A program made the position numbers and the translations under genes. Shown here piece by piece: positions 8,163 through 16,501 of a stretch of 64,000 nt of DNA. Source of the stretch: Litorimonas haliclonae (GTDB lineage Bacteria; Pseudomonadota; Alphaproteobacteria; Caulobacterales; Maricaulaceae). The stretch's first letter is position 1, and each line of letters starts with the position of its first letter. The DNA is taken from positions 124,001 through 188,000 of the forward strand of contig NZ_CBCSCO010000002.1 in assembly GCF_965138505.1 (NCBI RefSeq), read 5' to 3'. Below the pieces are notes generated by a model. The model did no database searches, was not told where the DNA came from, and worked only from the letters and a program-made list of their open reading frames with translations.

Positions 8163-8894
8163 TTATTTTGTTTCAAGTCCAGCCTCTTCAGGGCTGAGTA
8201 TTGTATTCTCCGCCAACCATCCTGGCAGGTCGTCCGTGGTATAATCCACCCATTCGGCTTTCGTGGTTTGTCCGGCAGGGCGGACGTCTTCGGGTTCGTG
8301 TGACCAATCGGCATCTGACGCCACGAGAACGGTTGTCATCCCCATATGTTTCGGGACTTCTAAGTTTCTGACGCTATCTTCGAAAAAGATTGCTTTTTTG
8401 GGATCAACTTCAAAGAAATCACAGAATTTGATAAAAGGACTACGTTTGGGCTTGGGAATGTAATCGACATCATCAATGCCGAAATGCCCGTCAAACAAAT
8501 CAAAAAGGTTTAAGTGGGTTGCAATGTTTTTGGCGTGGCCACGAGACCCATTGGTGAAAATCCATTTCTTTCCGGGCAGGTTCTCAATCGCGGTTCGCAA
8601 GGAGGGATCAGGCTCTAACGCGGTCAGGTCGACATCGTGAACATAATCCAGAAACTCAGCCGGATCCATGTCGTGAACGGCCATTAAGCCGGAAAGAGAC
8701 GTGCCGTATTCCGCCAAATATTCCTTTTGTAGAGCCCGAGCTTTGAGAGGTTGGAGCGCGAGGTATCGCGAAACATATTCCGTAATTTTATTGTCTATCT
8801 GGCTGAAAAATTCAACATCAGCACGATAAAGCGTGTTGTCGAGATCGAAAATCCAGTGACGGATATGAGACAGGTCGGGCGGGGTTTTTAACAT
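8163..8894 (-). CDS. HAD hydrolase, pyrimidine 5'-nucleotidase-like
   Basis: 243 residues. HAD motif I is FDLDNTLY (about 16-23), motif II is FTNGSRGHA (about 113-121) with the Thr/Ser position, and motif IV is FFEDSVRN (about 170-177). The helix after motif I (YVSRYLALQ) and the overall size match the subgroup IA nucleotidase-like phosphatases related to yeast Sdt1 and Phm8, which act on nucleoside monophosphates. Exact substrate is inferred only. The C-terminal 30 residues are extra and predicted flexible. It shares a unit with the zinc-ribbon gene. Confidence 0.85.
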   Translation of the reverse strand: MLKTPPDLSHIRHWIFDLDNTLYRADVEFFSQIDNKITEYVSRYLALQPLKARALQKEYLAEYGTSLSGLMAVHDMDPAEFLDYVHDVDLTALEPDPSLRTAIENLPGKKWIFTNGSRGHAKNIATHLNLFDLFDGHFGIDDVDYIPKPKRSPFIKFCDFFEVDPKKAIFFEDSVRNLEVPKHMGMTTVLVASDADWSHEPEDVRPAGQTTKAEWVDYTTDDLPGWLAENTILSPEEAGLETK

Positions 8895-8917
8895 GACGTG
8901 CGATTAGACGCGCAGCT

Positions 8918-10075
8918 TTAGCGGCGCAAGCCTTCTGGCGCAGGCGTCGCAAAATCTTCATCTGTTAACGTCACAGATTTACCGCTTTTATCCGTCGGGA
9001 GAGGTCTGAAATTCGCGACGCTATATCCGCCCTCAAAACAATATTCTCGTCCGAGAGCGGAGAATTGGGACTCGGCAATACAAAATTGAGCGGGAATTGT
9101 CGCCACAGACCGAAGGCGGAGATCTTCGGATTTTTCACCGTCTTCGGTTGGCGCCGCTTCTTTCAGCGCATAGTAATGGGCGTCTAAATCCTCAAGCGAT
9201 GTCGTGATGGGCCGCACGCACTGGTCGGGATCAATGGCCCACCAGCCCTTAGACGTCCAATTGCCATTTTGTTGCATTCCGACGGCGGAATATATTCGGG
9301 TTGTGCCTTTATTGCACATCTCCAGTCCAATATTATTCGTGGAACGGGCGGCGGCTTTGGCTAGTGCTGCGATCAAAGCTTGTCCTTGGGGCTCTTTGTC
9401 TAATTCTTCCGCTTTGACAAACGCATTAATGGAGCGAGACGTCCCTCGCCCCGCTAGGCCATCAATTGTGCTGATTTTATACCCTGCGTCACGCAATAGT
9501 CTCTGCGTCCCGGCAATCTCGGCTTTGTCACCATAATCAGCGGGTTCGATTAAAGTTGTTGTTTTCTCACCCGGCTTTACGGCCAGATATTTCCGGCTTA
9601 GCAACCCGTCTCTTTTGCAGTCCTGTGTCGCTTCAGACAGAAAATCTTCCTCTTTGACACAAAGCGGAATATTGCCTTTCCATTCCCGAATTCCTCCGCG
9701 GTGAAAGCCTAGACTTTCTGCGTAGAGCAGCCGGGGGGCGCTGCGCTCGACTTTCTCCGTGAGGCACTGACCAGGTTGAACCGTCCGCCATCCTTTGGCT
9801 TTGACCGTGCCGTCTCGAAGCGTGGCATTGGCTAAACGAAGCATGAAAGACGTTTCGTTGCAGATATTCCAATCAATCTTCTCATTGGGACTAGGAACTC
9901 CCGTGGGCGCAAGCGAAGAAGACGGCGCGCTTTCAGAATTTGCGCCCTCATTTTGCGCGGGCCTTTCCAGTGAGGCGGTTTGTTGGGCGTAAGCCTGCGG
10001 GATTAAACTGACATATGTCAGGCCGATAATCGGTAAAATGTAAGTAAGTAAGGTCCGGAAAAAGCTTGCTGTCAT
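8918..10075 (-). CDS. Secreted DUF1036 protein with peptidoglycan-binding-like domain
   Basis: 385 residues with a Sec signal peptide (residues 1-30, ending AYA-QQ). Two DUF1036-type modules are visible, one at about 68-165 (DWNICNETSFML, GWRTVQPGQC, then Cys-rich IPLCVKEEDF) and one at about 245-360 (GLEMCNKGTTRIYSAV, GWWAIDPDQC). Between them lies a peptidoglycan-binding-like repeat (AGTQRLLRDAGYKISTIDGL, then GTSRSINAF) at about 190-225. Conserved Cys pairs suggest disulphides in the periplasm. Its start overlaps the argB stop by four bases (ATGA), so it is translationally coupled to argB. Function of DUF1036 is unknown. Confidence 0.8.
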   Translation of the reverse strand: MTASFFRTLLTYILPIIGLTYVSLIPQAYAQQTASLERPAQNEGANSESAPSSSLAPTGVPSPNEKIDWNICNETSFMLRLANATLRDGTVKAKGWRTVQPGQCLTEKVERSAPRLLYAESLGFHRGGIREWKGNIPLCVKEEDFLSEATQDCKRDGLLSRKYLAVKPGEKTTTLIEPADYGDKAEIAGTQRLLRDAGYKISTIDGLAGRGTSRSINAFVKAEELDKEPQGQALIAALAKAAARSTNNIGLEMCNKGTTRIYSAVGMQQNGNWTSKGWWAIDPDQCVRPITTSLEDLDAHYYALKEAAPTEDGEKSEDLRLRSVATIPAQFCIAESQFSALGREYCFEGGYSVANFRPLPTDKSGKSVTLTDEDFATPAPEGLRR

Positions 10076-10932
10076 CGTATGAGTGTCCCTGCACCCACAT
10101 CCGTGAAAAGTTCTACTAATAGCCCGTGCGCCCGCCGCCCATCCAATATGACGACGGCTTCGACGCCTTGTTTGACCGCGTCTATCGCTGTCCCGAGCTT
10201 AGGGATCATTCCGCCCTTGGCGGTACCTTCATCAATCAAGGACTGGGCCTCTTCAATAGATAGGTCAGTCAGCAGATTTTTCTCTGCGTCCATTACCCCT
10301 TCAATGTCGGTCAAAAGCATTAGACGGGCCGCGTTCAATGCTCCGGCGATAACGCCGGCGGCCGTATCCGCATTCACATTATAGCGCGTTCCGTCAGCGC
10401 TGGTGCTGATCGGGGAGATAACAGGGATAAACCCGGGCTTTGCATCTGTCAGCGTATGAAGGAGCGCTGGCTCTACCGAGACCGGATGGCCCGTAAAGCC
10501 CAGATCCTTATTTACCGCTTTGGCCATGATGAGGTTGGCGTCGCGTCCGGAGAGGCCAACAGCCCGGCCCCCGGCTTGATTTATAGCGGCGACAATGGAT
10601 TTATTAATTGCGCCCGAAAGCACCATTTCAGCCACCCCAACCGTTTCCATATCGGACACCCGTAGACCGTCAACGAATTCAGATTTGATTTTTAGCCTAT
10701 CCAGCATAGAGCCGATTTGCGGGCCGCCCCCGTGAACAACCACAGGGCGGAGGCCGCATTGGCGCAGCAGGACAATATCATTCGCAAATTGCTGGGTCAG
10801 ATCTTCGCTGCCCATCGCGTTTCCGCCGAATTTAACAACGATAGTCTTTCCGGCATGACGCTGGATGAACGGCAAAGCCTCAGAGAGGATTTGCGCGCTG
10901 GTCCAATTATCTTCGTCGGCGCGGCGTTTCAT
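10072..10932 (-). CDS. argB: Acetylglutamate kinase
   Basis: 286 residues. It phosphorylates N-acetylglutamate, the second step of arginine synthesis. Motifs of the amino-acid kinase family are clear: IVVKFGGNAMG (about 31-41), VVVHGGGPQIG (about 63-73), and the nucleotide-binding block near GMIPKLGTAIDAVKQGVEAV. Gene order engB-argB directly downstream of yidC is common in alphaproteobacteria. Six bases separate it from engB. Confidence 0.96.
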   Translation of the reverse strand: MKRRADEDNWTSAQILSEALPFIQRHAGKTIVVKFGGNAMGSEDLTQQFANDIVLLRQCGLRPVVVHGGGPQIGSMLDRLKIKSEFVDGLRVSDMETVGVAEMVLSGAINKSIVAAINQAGGRAVGLSGRDANLIMAKAVNKDLGFTGHPVSVEPALLHTLTDAKPGFIPVISPISTSADGTRYNVNADTAAGVIAGALNAARLMLLTDIEGVMDAEKNLLTDLSIEEAQSLIDEGTAKGGMIPKLGTAIDAVKQGVEAVVILDGRRAHGLLVELFTDVGAGTLIR

Positions 10933-10938
10933 AATACT

Positions 10939-11589
10939 TTATCTATCGAGATTTGAGGGCAGGGCCAAGCTTGCAATTTCAGCTCTCAACACGTCAAGCC
11001 CTTCTTTCTTTTCAGAACTCGTATGCACGATGAACGGAAAAGCGGCCGGACGCTTGGCGATAAAGCTTTGGGTTTTTTCAGCGACTTTCGAAAGTTCGCC
11101 TTTTTTGAGCTTGTCCGTTTTCGTTAGTACAAGCTGATAGATTACCGCAGTCTCGTCCAGCATATCCATGACTTCGATGTCCGGGGCTTTGATTCCGTGG
11201 CGGCTATCAATCAATAGAAAAATGCGGCGTAGGCCGGGGCGGCCCCGTAAATAGGCTTTGGTCAGTTGCTGCCAGCGGGCAATATCTGTTTTCGAGGCGC
11301 GGGCATATCCAAAGCCCGGCAGGTCGACGATGAAAAGCCGACCGTCGACATTGAAATAATTAAGCTCTCGCGTCCGCCCGGGCGTATTAGACGCCCTGGC
11401 AAGCCCTTTACGATTTGTCAGCGCGTTTATGAGCGAGGATTTACCGACATTCGAGCGGCCGGCAAAACAAACTTCTGGAAGGTCCGGCGGTGGTAGCGTT
11501 TCCAGGCTAACCGCACTGCGCATGAAGTCGACATCCCGCGCAAACAGCAGACGTCCTTCTTCCAACTGCGCTGACGTTTTGTCTTCCAT
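10939..11589 (-). CDS. engB: Ribosome-biogenesis GTPase EngB (YsxC/YihA)
   Basis: 216 residues. P-loop G1 is GRSNVGKSS (about 44-52), G2 TPGRTRELN, G3 DLPGFGYA, and G4 TKTDKLKKGE, all fitting the EngB family, which acts in 50S assembly. An N-terminal extension of about 20 residues precedes the usual FVRSA-type start (here FMRSAVSLETLPP). The gene is six bases from yidC and argB and is surely co-transcribed. Confidence 0.95.
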   Translation of the reverse strand: MEDKTSAQLEEGRLLFARDVDFMRSAVSLETLPPPDLPEVCFAGRSNVGKSSLINALTNRKGLARASNTPGRTRELNYFNVDGRLFIVDLPGFGYARASKTDIARWQQLTKAYLRGRPGLRRIFLLIDSRHGIKAPDIEVMDMLDETAVIYQLVLTKTDKLKKGELSKVAEKTQSFIAKRPAAFPFIVHTSSEKKEGLDVLRAEIASLALPSNLDR

Positions 11590-11595
11590 CCTAGT

Positions 11596-13371
11596 TTATT
11601 CCGTTGTTTCGGGCTTTTCTTTGCCAGTTACTTTGCGGAAGAATTGATCAATTGGGGTATCAACCTTGAATTTCCGCGTGATGTAATATTGCTGTCCAAA
11701 GGACAGTATGTTGTTCCAGACCCAGTAAACCAGGAGACCCGCCGGGAAGGGCGCTAGGATAAACATAAACACCCAAGGCATTAACTTGAAAATTTTCGCC
11801 TGCATTGGATCCGCCGCTGGAGGCGTGAGTGTATACATAAGGCTCATGGAAATACCGTAAAGCAGCGCGAGAGGGCCGATCGCCAAGAAGGCAATCCCAA
11901 ACGGGTTAGGGCCCCAAGGCATCAGGCCGAAGCCGTTCAGGACAGAAACCGGGTCTTTTGCGGACAAGTCCTGAATCCAGCCGAAGAACGGCGCATGACG
12001 CATGTGAATATTGATAAAGACAGCTTTATAGAGCGCGAAGAAGACGAAGATTGTTGGAATAACCGGTAGGCACCCTGCCATCGGATTTACGCCCTCTTTC
12101 TTGTAGAGCGCCATCATCTCCTTCTGGAGCTTCATTCGATCATCTTTGTAGCGTGTTTGCAATTTCTTCAGCTTAGGCTGAACCTTTTTCATCTTCGCTT
12201 GGCTCTCATATTGCTTGTTAAAAAGCGGGAACATGAGAAGCTTGATAATCAATGTGAGCGCTAGAATTCCGAGGCCGAAATTGCCGAGAAGTTCGCCAAG
12301 CTGAGACAAAGACCAACTAATCGGTTTAACCAAGATGCCGACAAAGCCCCAGTCAATGGCGCGTTCCATTTGGGCAATGCCGAGTTCAGTTTCATAGCGT
12401 TTGAGAACGTCGCGGTCTTTGGCACCGGCAAACATATACCCGGTTGAAGTCACGGACGTGCCGGGGGTAATAGTCATAGGCTCAAGCGTATAAGAGGTCT
12501 CGTAGACATCTTCGTTGTTGATCGTGCGGAATCGTCTTTCCGCGGTCATGGTTTTCCCTTGAGGCGCGATGGCCGCTGTCAGCCAGTATTTATCTGATAG
12601 CCCAACCCATCCGCTTTCGCCGACCTCTGACCATTCGCCTTTTTTGCGAATGCTCTTATATTTCATGTCATCATAGCTGTTATCGAGAATGGAAATTGGC
12701 CCTTCTTGAATGATGAAGAAGTTCGTCAAATCATTAGGCAGGCCGTATTGGCGGGATACGCCGACGCGTTGCAGGGCAATTTCCGCTCCGGAGGTATTGG
12801 TAACCGTATCTTCAACCGTCAACAGATAGCGGTTATCGACTGAAACTTTCCGCAGGACTTCAAATCCATCCCCCCGATAGCCAAGCTCTATCGGGGAATT
12901 AGCTGTTAGGGTTGTACCCGACAGAAGCGACCAGTTGTTTTGAAGGCCGAAATTATTGACGCCTGCGCGCACCCAATTGTCCGTTATAAGAGCGGCTTTG
13001 TCCGATCCTTCCGGGGAGAGAGGGGAGACTTGCCCGTCTGCAGGATCCAGAGTTTTATCGTAATTTTTGAGTGTGATGTCATCAAAGCGAAAACCAGATG
13101 TTGATAAGCTACCGATAAGGCTGGGGGAGTCGATTTTTATTCGCTGGCCTTCTGCCGAGCTTTCTCCAATGACCTCTTCGCGAGGTCTTTTTTGGGCAAC
13201 GGTGTCAGTGGCCGGCGCACCCAAAGACTGCTCTGCCGCCACGCGGGCCATTTCGGCTTCTGCGTCGGCTTTAGCCTTTTCAGCCGCTGGACCCTGATAG
13301 AAGACCCACCAGCCGATTAAGACGAGGGCGGAAAGCGCCATAGCGACAATAAAATTTCTTTGTTCGTTCAT
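11596..13371 (-). CDS. yidC: Membrane protein insertase YidC
   Basis: 591 residues, typical of Gram-negative YidC. The N-terminal helix (about 8-25) is followed by a large periplasmic beta-domain (about 50-335), then the conserved insertase core with five helices in total. The cytoplasmic loop MKKVQPKLKKLQTRYKDDRM and the following LYKKEGVNPMAGCLPVI are diagnostic. It inserts and folds inner-membrane proteins alone or with SecYEG. The start MNEQRNFIVAMALSALVLIG is the standard one. Order rpmH-rnpA-yidC is conserved in bacteria. Confidence 0.97.
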   Translation of the reverse strand: MNEQRNFIVAMALSALVLIGWWVFYQGPAAEKAKADAEAEMARVAAEQSLGAPATDTVAQKRPREEVIGESSAEGQRIKIDSPSLIGSLSTSGFRFDDITLKNYDKTLDPADGQVSPLSPEGSDKAALITDNWVRAGVNNFGLQNNWSLLSGTTLTANSPIELGYRGDGFEVLRKVSVDNRYLLTVEDTVTNTSGAEIALQRVGVSRQYGLPNDLTNFFIIQEGPISILDNSYDDMKYKSIRKKGEWSEVGESGWVGLSDKYWLTAAIAPQGKTMTAERRFRTINNEDVYETSYTLEPMTITPGTSVTSTGYMFAGAKDRDVLKRYETELGIAQMERAIDWGFVGILVKPISWSLSQLGELLGNFGLGILALTLIIKLLMFPLFNKQYESQAKMKKVQPKLKKLQTRYKDDRMKLQKEMMALYKKEGVNPMAGCLPVIPTIFVFFALYKAVFINIHMRHAPFFGWIQDLSAKDPVSVLNGFGLMPWGPNPFGIAFLAIGPLALLYGISMSLMYTLTPPAADPMQAKIFKLMPWVFMFILAPFPAGLLVYWVWNNILSFGQQYYITRKFKVDTPIDQFFRKVTGKEKPETTE

Positions 13372-13407
13372 CGGTCTGAAAGTCCGCTTATGAGTAAATC
13401 AATTAAG

Positions 13408-13797
13408 TTAAGAGCCAGAGGTAAGTCTATTGCGTTTGCCAAGCGTTATGAGGGCTTTTTTCGTGTCGTCAAGCAAAGCTGTCCACTCCCGCTTGGTCGT
13501 ACCGTCTCTGGCAATAAAAACATAGTCGTATCCGGCTAGCCCATATTCAGGGAGCAGAGCGCGCGCTGCCTCTCTTAAACGGCGTTTGGCGCGGCTGCGG
13601 GTAACGGCATTGCCTATTTTTTTTGTTGCGGTAAATCCGACACGGATGCCCATATTGTTGGCGTTTGCCCGCATCTGTATGACAATAGCGCCTTGGGCGC
13701 GATAGGCCCCCTCCCGCACATACAAAAACTCGGCCCGCTTCTTCAGCACGCCGAGTTTTGAATTCGTTTTAGGGTCGACCGTCATGCACGGCGACAT
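13408..13797 (-). CDS. rnpA: Ribonuclease P protein component
   Basis: Up to 129 residues; a second ATG at 13785 gives 125 residues, and neither start has a strong ribosome site. The basic core FTATKKIGNAVTRSRAKRRL is the RnpA RNA-binding signature (RNR-type motif). It binds the RNase P RNA and helps mature tRNA 5' ends. It follows rpmH by 19 bases. Confidence 0.94.
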   Translation of the reverse strand: MSPCMTVDPKTNSKLGVLKKRAEFLYVREGAYRAQGAIVIQMRANANNMGIRVGFTATKKIGNAVTRSRAKRRLREAARALLPEYGLAGYDYVFIARDGTTKREWTALLDDTKKALITLGKRNRLTSGS

Positions 13798-13816
13798 TTA
13801 CAGCGTGCCAAAGGCG

Positions 13817-13951
13817 TTACGCGGAAAGGACCTTGCGACCTTTTGCCCGACGACGCGCGAGAATTTGACGGCCCGCTTTTGTTGCCATACGTGCGCGAAA
13901 GCCGTGGCGGCGCTTACGAACGATGACGGACGGTTGGAATGTACGTTTCAT
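13817..13951 (-). CDS. rpmH: 50S ribosomal protein L34
   Basis: Reading the minus strand from the ATG at 13951 gives 44 residues that begin MKRTFQPSVIVRKRRHGFRA and end GRKVLSA. This is a near-perfect L34: short, strongly basic, with the KRTFQPS start and RRRAKGRKVLSA end. It leads the rpmH-rnpA-yidC-engB-argB run. An AT-containing ribosome site lies in the bases just upstream (13953-13965). Confidence 0.97.
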   Translation of the reverse strand: MKRTFQPSVIVRKRRHGFRARMATKAGRQILARRRAKGRKVLSA

Positions 13952-14238
13952 AATAATCTCCATGTAGCGATTTTGGCCCTATCCTCGGCACTTTTCGCTG
14001 CATCTATATTCAAGAGGCGTCCCATAAAAGGATGAGCGGGAGCTGTCAAGCAATTGAGGCGCAGAATTACAGGCCCGGCCAAATAAAAAACGACCGCAAA
14101 ACTTCACGTCGGCGTGACGTTTCCCGCACGGATTTGTGAAATGATTGTGGGAAGCCAATCAGCGTGTCATGCTCTAAAGGGGCCCCGAATGACGAATGGG
14201 TCTGAAATGCGGGCTTTTGGGATTTTACAGGATTAGTG
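13952..14238. other. Divergent intergenic region, rpmH / TVP38
   Basis: This 287-base region lies between two divergent starts and must carry the rpmH operon promoter on the minus strand and the TVP38 promoter on the plus strand. No coding sequence or RNA gene is convincing. I looked for DnaA boxes (TTATCCACA) because rpmH can lie near an origin, and found none. Confidence 0.5.
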
Positions 14239-14988
14239 ATGAGCAACACAGAAACAAATGAGCAGAAACCCCGCTGGCAGCGCCTTTTGCCGGTGGCGGT
14301 GATTGTGATCGCTTTAGCCGCCTTCTTTCTATTGGGCGGACCGGATTATGTCAGTTTCTCGGCTCTACGCGAACATAAGGATACGCTAGCGGGATTTGTT
14401 GAGAGCAATTATGCCCTCGCAATCTTCGGCTTTATATTGGCTTACGCCGTTCTCGTCGGGATTTCTTTTCCTGGGGCCTGGGTGCTCTCTCTGCTCGGCG
14501 GTTTTCTGTTTGGCACATTCGCTGGCGGTGGCGCGATTGTGATAGGCGCCACAATCGGAGCAACAGCCATTTTCCTTGCGGCGCGATACGCCATTGGGGA
14601 TTTCCTGAAACGCAAGACCAAAGGCAATTATATAAAGAAATTCGAAAAGGGGCTGAAAGAAAACGAGCTTTCCTACCTTTTCATTTTGCGTCTTATTCCG
14701 GTCTTTCCATTTTTTGTTGTCAATTTTGCGCCCGCCTTATTCGACGTTAAAGTCCGAAATTACGTGTTCAGCACATTTTTTGGGATTATGCCCGGCAGTT
14801 TCGTTTATGCTAGCGTTGGGCAAGGGCTTGAGACGATATTGGCTGAAGGCGGCAAGGAAAGCCTGTCCGGCATCATGCTCCAACCAAAAATCCTGCTCCC
14901 GATTTGCGGCCTGATCGCGCTGTCTGTTCTACCTATTTTTTACAAAAAGTTTTTCGGAAAACCCGGCGCGTCCAACGCTGAAGCTTAA
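14239..14988 (+). CDS. TVP38/TMEM64-family (SNARE-associated, DedA-like) membrane protein
   Basis: 249 residues from the ATG at 14239; a GTG immediately before it is less likely. Helices lie at about 16-34, 56-78, 85-110, 155-175 and 215-235. The conserved VTT-domain patterns are seen in LVGISFPGAWVLSLLGGFLFG and in FILRLIPVFPFFVVNFAPALF (split across the domain). These proteins are linked to lipid scrambling or trafficking. It is followed 20 bases later by a MerA/Lpd-like flavoprotein, a pairing seen widely in bacteria, where the two are sometimes fused. Confidence 0.88.
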   Translation: MSNTETNEQKPRWQRLLPVAVIVIALAAFFLLGGPDYVSFSALREHKDTLAGFVESNYALAIFGFILAYAVLVGISFPGAWVLSLLGGFLFGTFAGGGAIVIGATIGATAIFLAARYAIGDFLKRKTKGNYIKKFEKGLKENELSYLFILRLIPVFPFFVVNFAPALFDVKVRNYVFSTFFGIMPGSFVYASVGQGLETILAEGGKESLSGIMLQPKILLPICGLIALSVLPIFYKKFFGKPGASNAEA

Positions 14989-15008
14989 AAATCTCCAGAA
15001 AGAATTCT

Positions 15009-16463
15009 ATGACCCAGACAAATTATAATGTCGATATATGCATTATCGGCGCCGGTTCAGCCGGGCTTTCAATTGCTTCGGGCGCCGCTCAATTAGGGCG
15101 CTCCGTCGTATTATTTGAAGCCAATGAAATGGGCGGCGATTGCTTGAACTCAGGCTGCGTCCCGTCTAAGGCGCTCATAGCGGCCGGCAAGGCCGCTTAC
15201 GCTCAGACGTCCGGAGAGAAATACGGGATTAAGCCCGTCTCTCCTAAAGTCGACTTTGAAGCCGTTAAAACGCATATCAAAGGCGTCATTGAACAAATTG
15301 CGCCCGTGGACAGTCAGGAACGTTTCGAAGGGTTAGGCTGTACGGTCATCCGCGAATATGCCCATTTTACGGACTCCAAAACGGTTGAATCTAAAAGCAC
15401 ACGGGTGAAAGCAAAGCGGTTCGTTATCGCAACAGGCTCGCGGGCATCGGCTCCGCCCATTCCCGGATTGGATGAGACGCCTTATCTGACAAATGAAACT
15501 GTTTTCGATGTCGACCGTCTGCCGGAACACCTCATTATCATTGGGGCCGGGCCTATCGGATTTGAACTCGGCCAAACCTTCCGCCGTCTGGGCAGCGAGG
15601 TTACAATCATCGATGTGGCCGCCCCGCTTGGCCGAAACGAACCGGAACATGCCAAAGTCTTGATAGAGGCGTTGGAGGAAGAGGACGTTAAATTCCTCGC
15701 TCCGGCTAAAACTAAGCAAATCAAAACAAAGAAATATAAAACGAAATCCGGCGTGAGTGTGGAGCTGGAAGACGGCACCAAAATTGATGGCTCGCATCTC
15801 TTGGTGGCTGCTGGTCGTACGCCGGTGCTGGAAAAGCTTAGCCTCGATAAAGCGGGCGTGAATTACGATAAAGGCGGGATTGAAACGGACGACGCGCTCC
15901 GCACCTCCAATCCAAAAATCTACGCCGCCGGAGATGTGGTAAAAGGCATGGGCGGGCTCACCCACGCCGCCGGATTTCATGCCGGACAGTTGATTAAAAA
16001 CTTTTACTTTATGCCGCCTCTCTTAGGCAGCTTTTTTGCAAAGGCCGAAATCCAGCGCATGCCTGCCGCCATCTACTCCGAACCGGAACTTGCCAATATT
16101 GGTTTGAGCGAAAAGGACGCGCGGGAGCAGCATGGGGACGATGTGAGAGCTGTGTCCTGGAGCTTTGAAGAAAATGATCGCGCCATAGCCGAGCGAAAAA
16201 CTGAAGGCGGGATAAAAATCGTCGCAACGAAAAAAGGCAAAGTCTTAGGCGCGTCCGTCGTCGGAGAGGGAGCGGGCGAGGTTATTCAGATGCTGTCACT
16301 TGCAATGTCGAGCGGGATTAAAATTTCAGGTCTGGCTCAATTTATATCACCATACCCCACCCGTACCGAAATCGTAAAACGCGCTGCAGGGTCTTGGTAT
16401 ACAGACACGATTTTCTCTGAAAAAACCCGGAAGCTCGCCGGAATTATGACGAAATTGCAATAG
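15009..16463 (+). CDS. FAD-dependent pyridine nucleotide-disulphide oxidoreductase (MerA/Lpd-like)
   Basis: 484 residues. FAD-binding GAGSAGLSIASGA (about 14-26), redox-active disulphide GGDCLNSGCVPSK (about 42-54), second Rossmann motif IIIGAGPIGFELG (about 175-187), and the second FAD motif IYAAGDV (about 297-303). The C-terminal dimerisation domain is present, with HAAGFHAGQL earlier. There is no C-terminal vicinal Cys pair as in true mercuric reductase, and the His-Glu pair of lipoamide dehydrogenase is absent, since the end reads SPYPTRTEIVKRAAGSW. Substrate is thus unknown. It is likely coupled functionally to the TVP38 protein upstream. Confidence 0.88.
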   Translation: MTQTNYNVDICIIGAGSAGLSIASGAAQLGRSVVLFEANEMGGDCLNSGCVPSKALIAAGKAAYAQTSGEKYGIKPVSPKVDFEAVKTHIKGVIEQIAPVDSQERFEGLGCTVIREYAHFTDSKTVESKSTRVKAKRFVIATGSRASAPPIPGLDETPYLTNETVFDVDRLPEHLIIIGAGPIGFELGQTFRRLGSEVTIIDVAAPLGRNEPEHAKVLIEALEEEDVKFLAPAKTKQIKTKKYKTKSGVSVELEDGTKIDGSHLLVAAGRTPVLEKLSLDKAGVNYDKGGIETDDALRTSNPKIYAAGDVVKGMGGLTHAAGFHAGQLIKNFYFMPPLLGSFFAKAEIQRMPAAIYSEPELANIGLSEKDAREQHGDDVRAVSWSFEENDRAIAERKTEGGIKIVATKKGKVLGASVVGEGAGEVIQMLSLAMSSGIKISGLAQFISPYPTRTEIVKRAAGSWYTDTIFSEKTRKLAGIMTKLQ

Positions 16464-16501
16464 GTCTTCTGTTTTATCCGGAAAAACGCTAACGAGTCTC
16501 C

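Noticed and set aside
13952..14238. Chromosome origin near rpmH
   Set aside because: No DnaA boxes or repeated AT-rich elements were found, and in alphaproteobacteria rpmH is often not at the origin.
14067..14249. Minus-strand frame in the rpmH/TVP38 gap
   Set aside because: It has no ribosome site, no family-like sequence and overlaps the TVP38 start region, so it is most likely chance.
15009..16463. Mercuric reductase merA
   Set aside because: The disulphide motif fits, but the C-terminal vicinal cysteines of MerA are missing and the metal module is more than 30 kb away.
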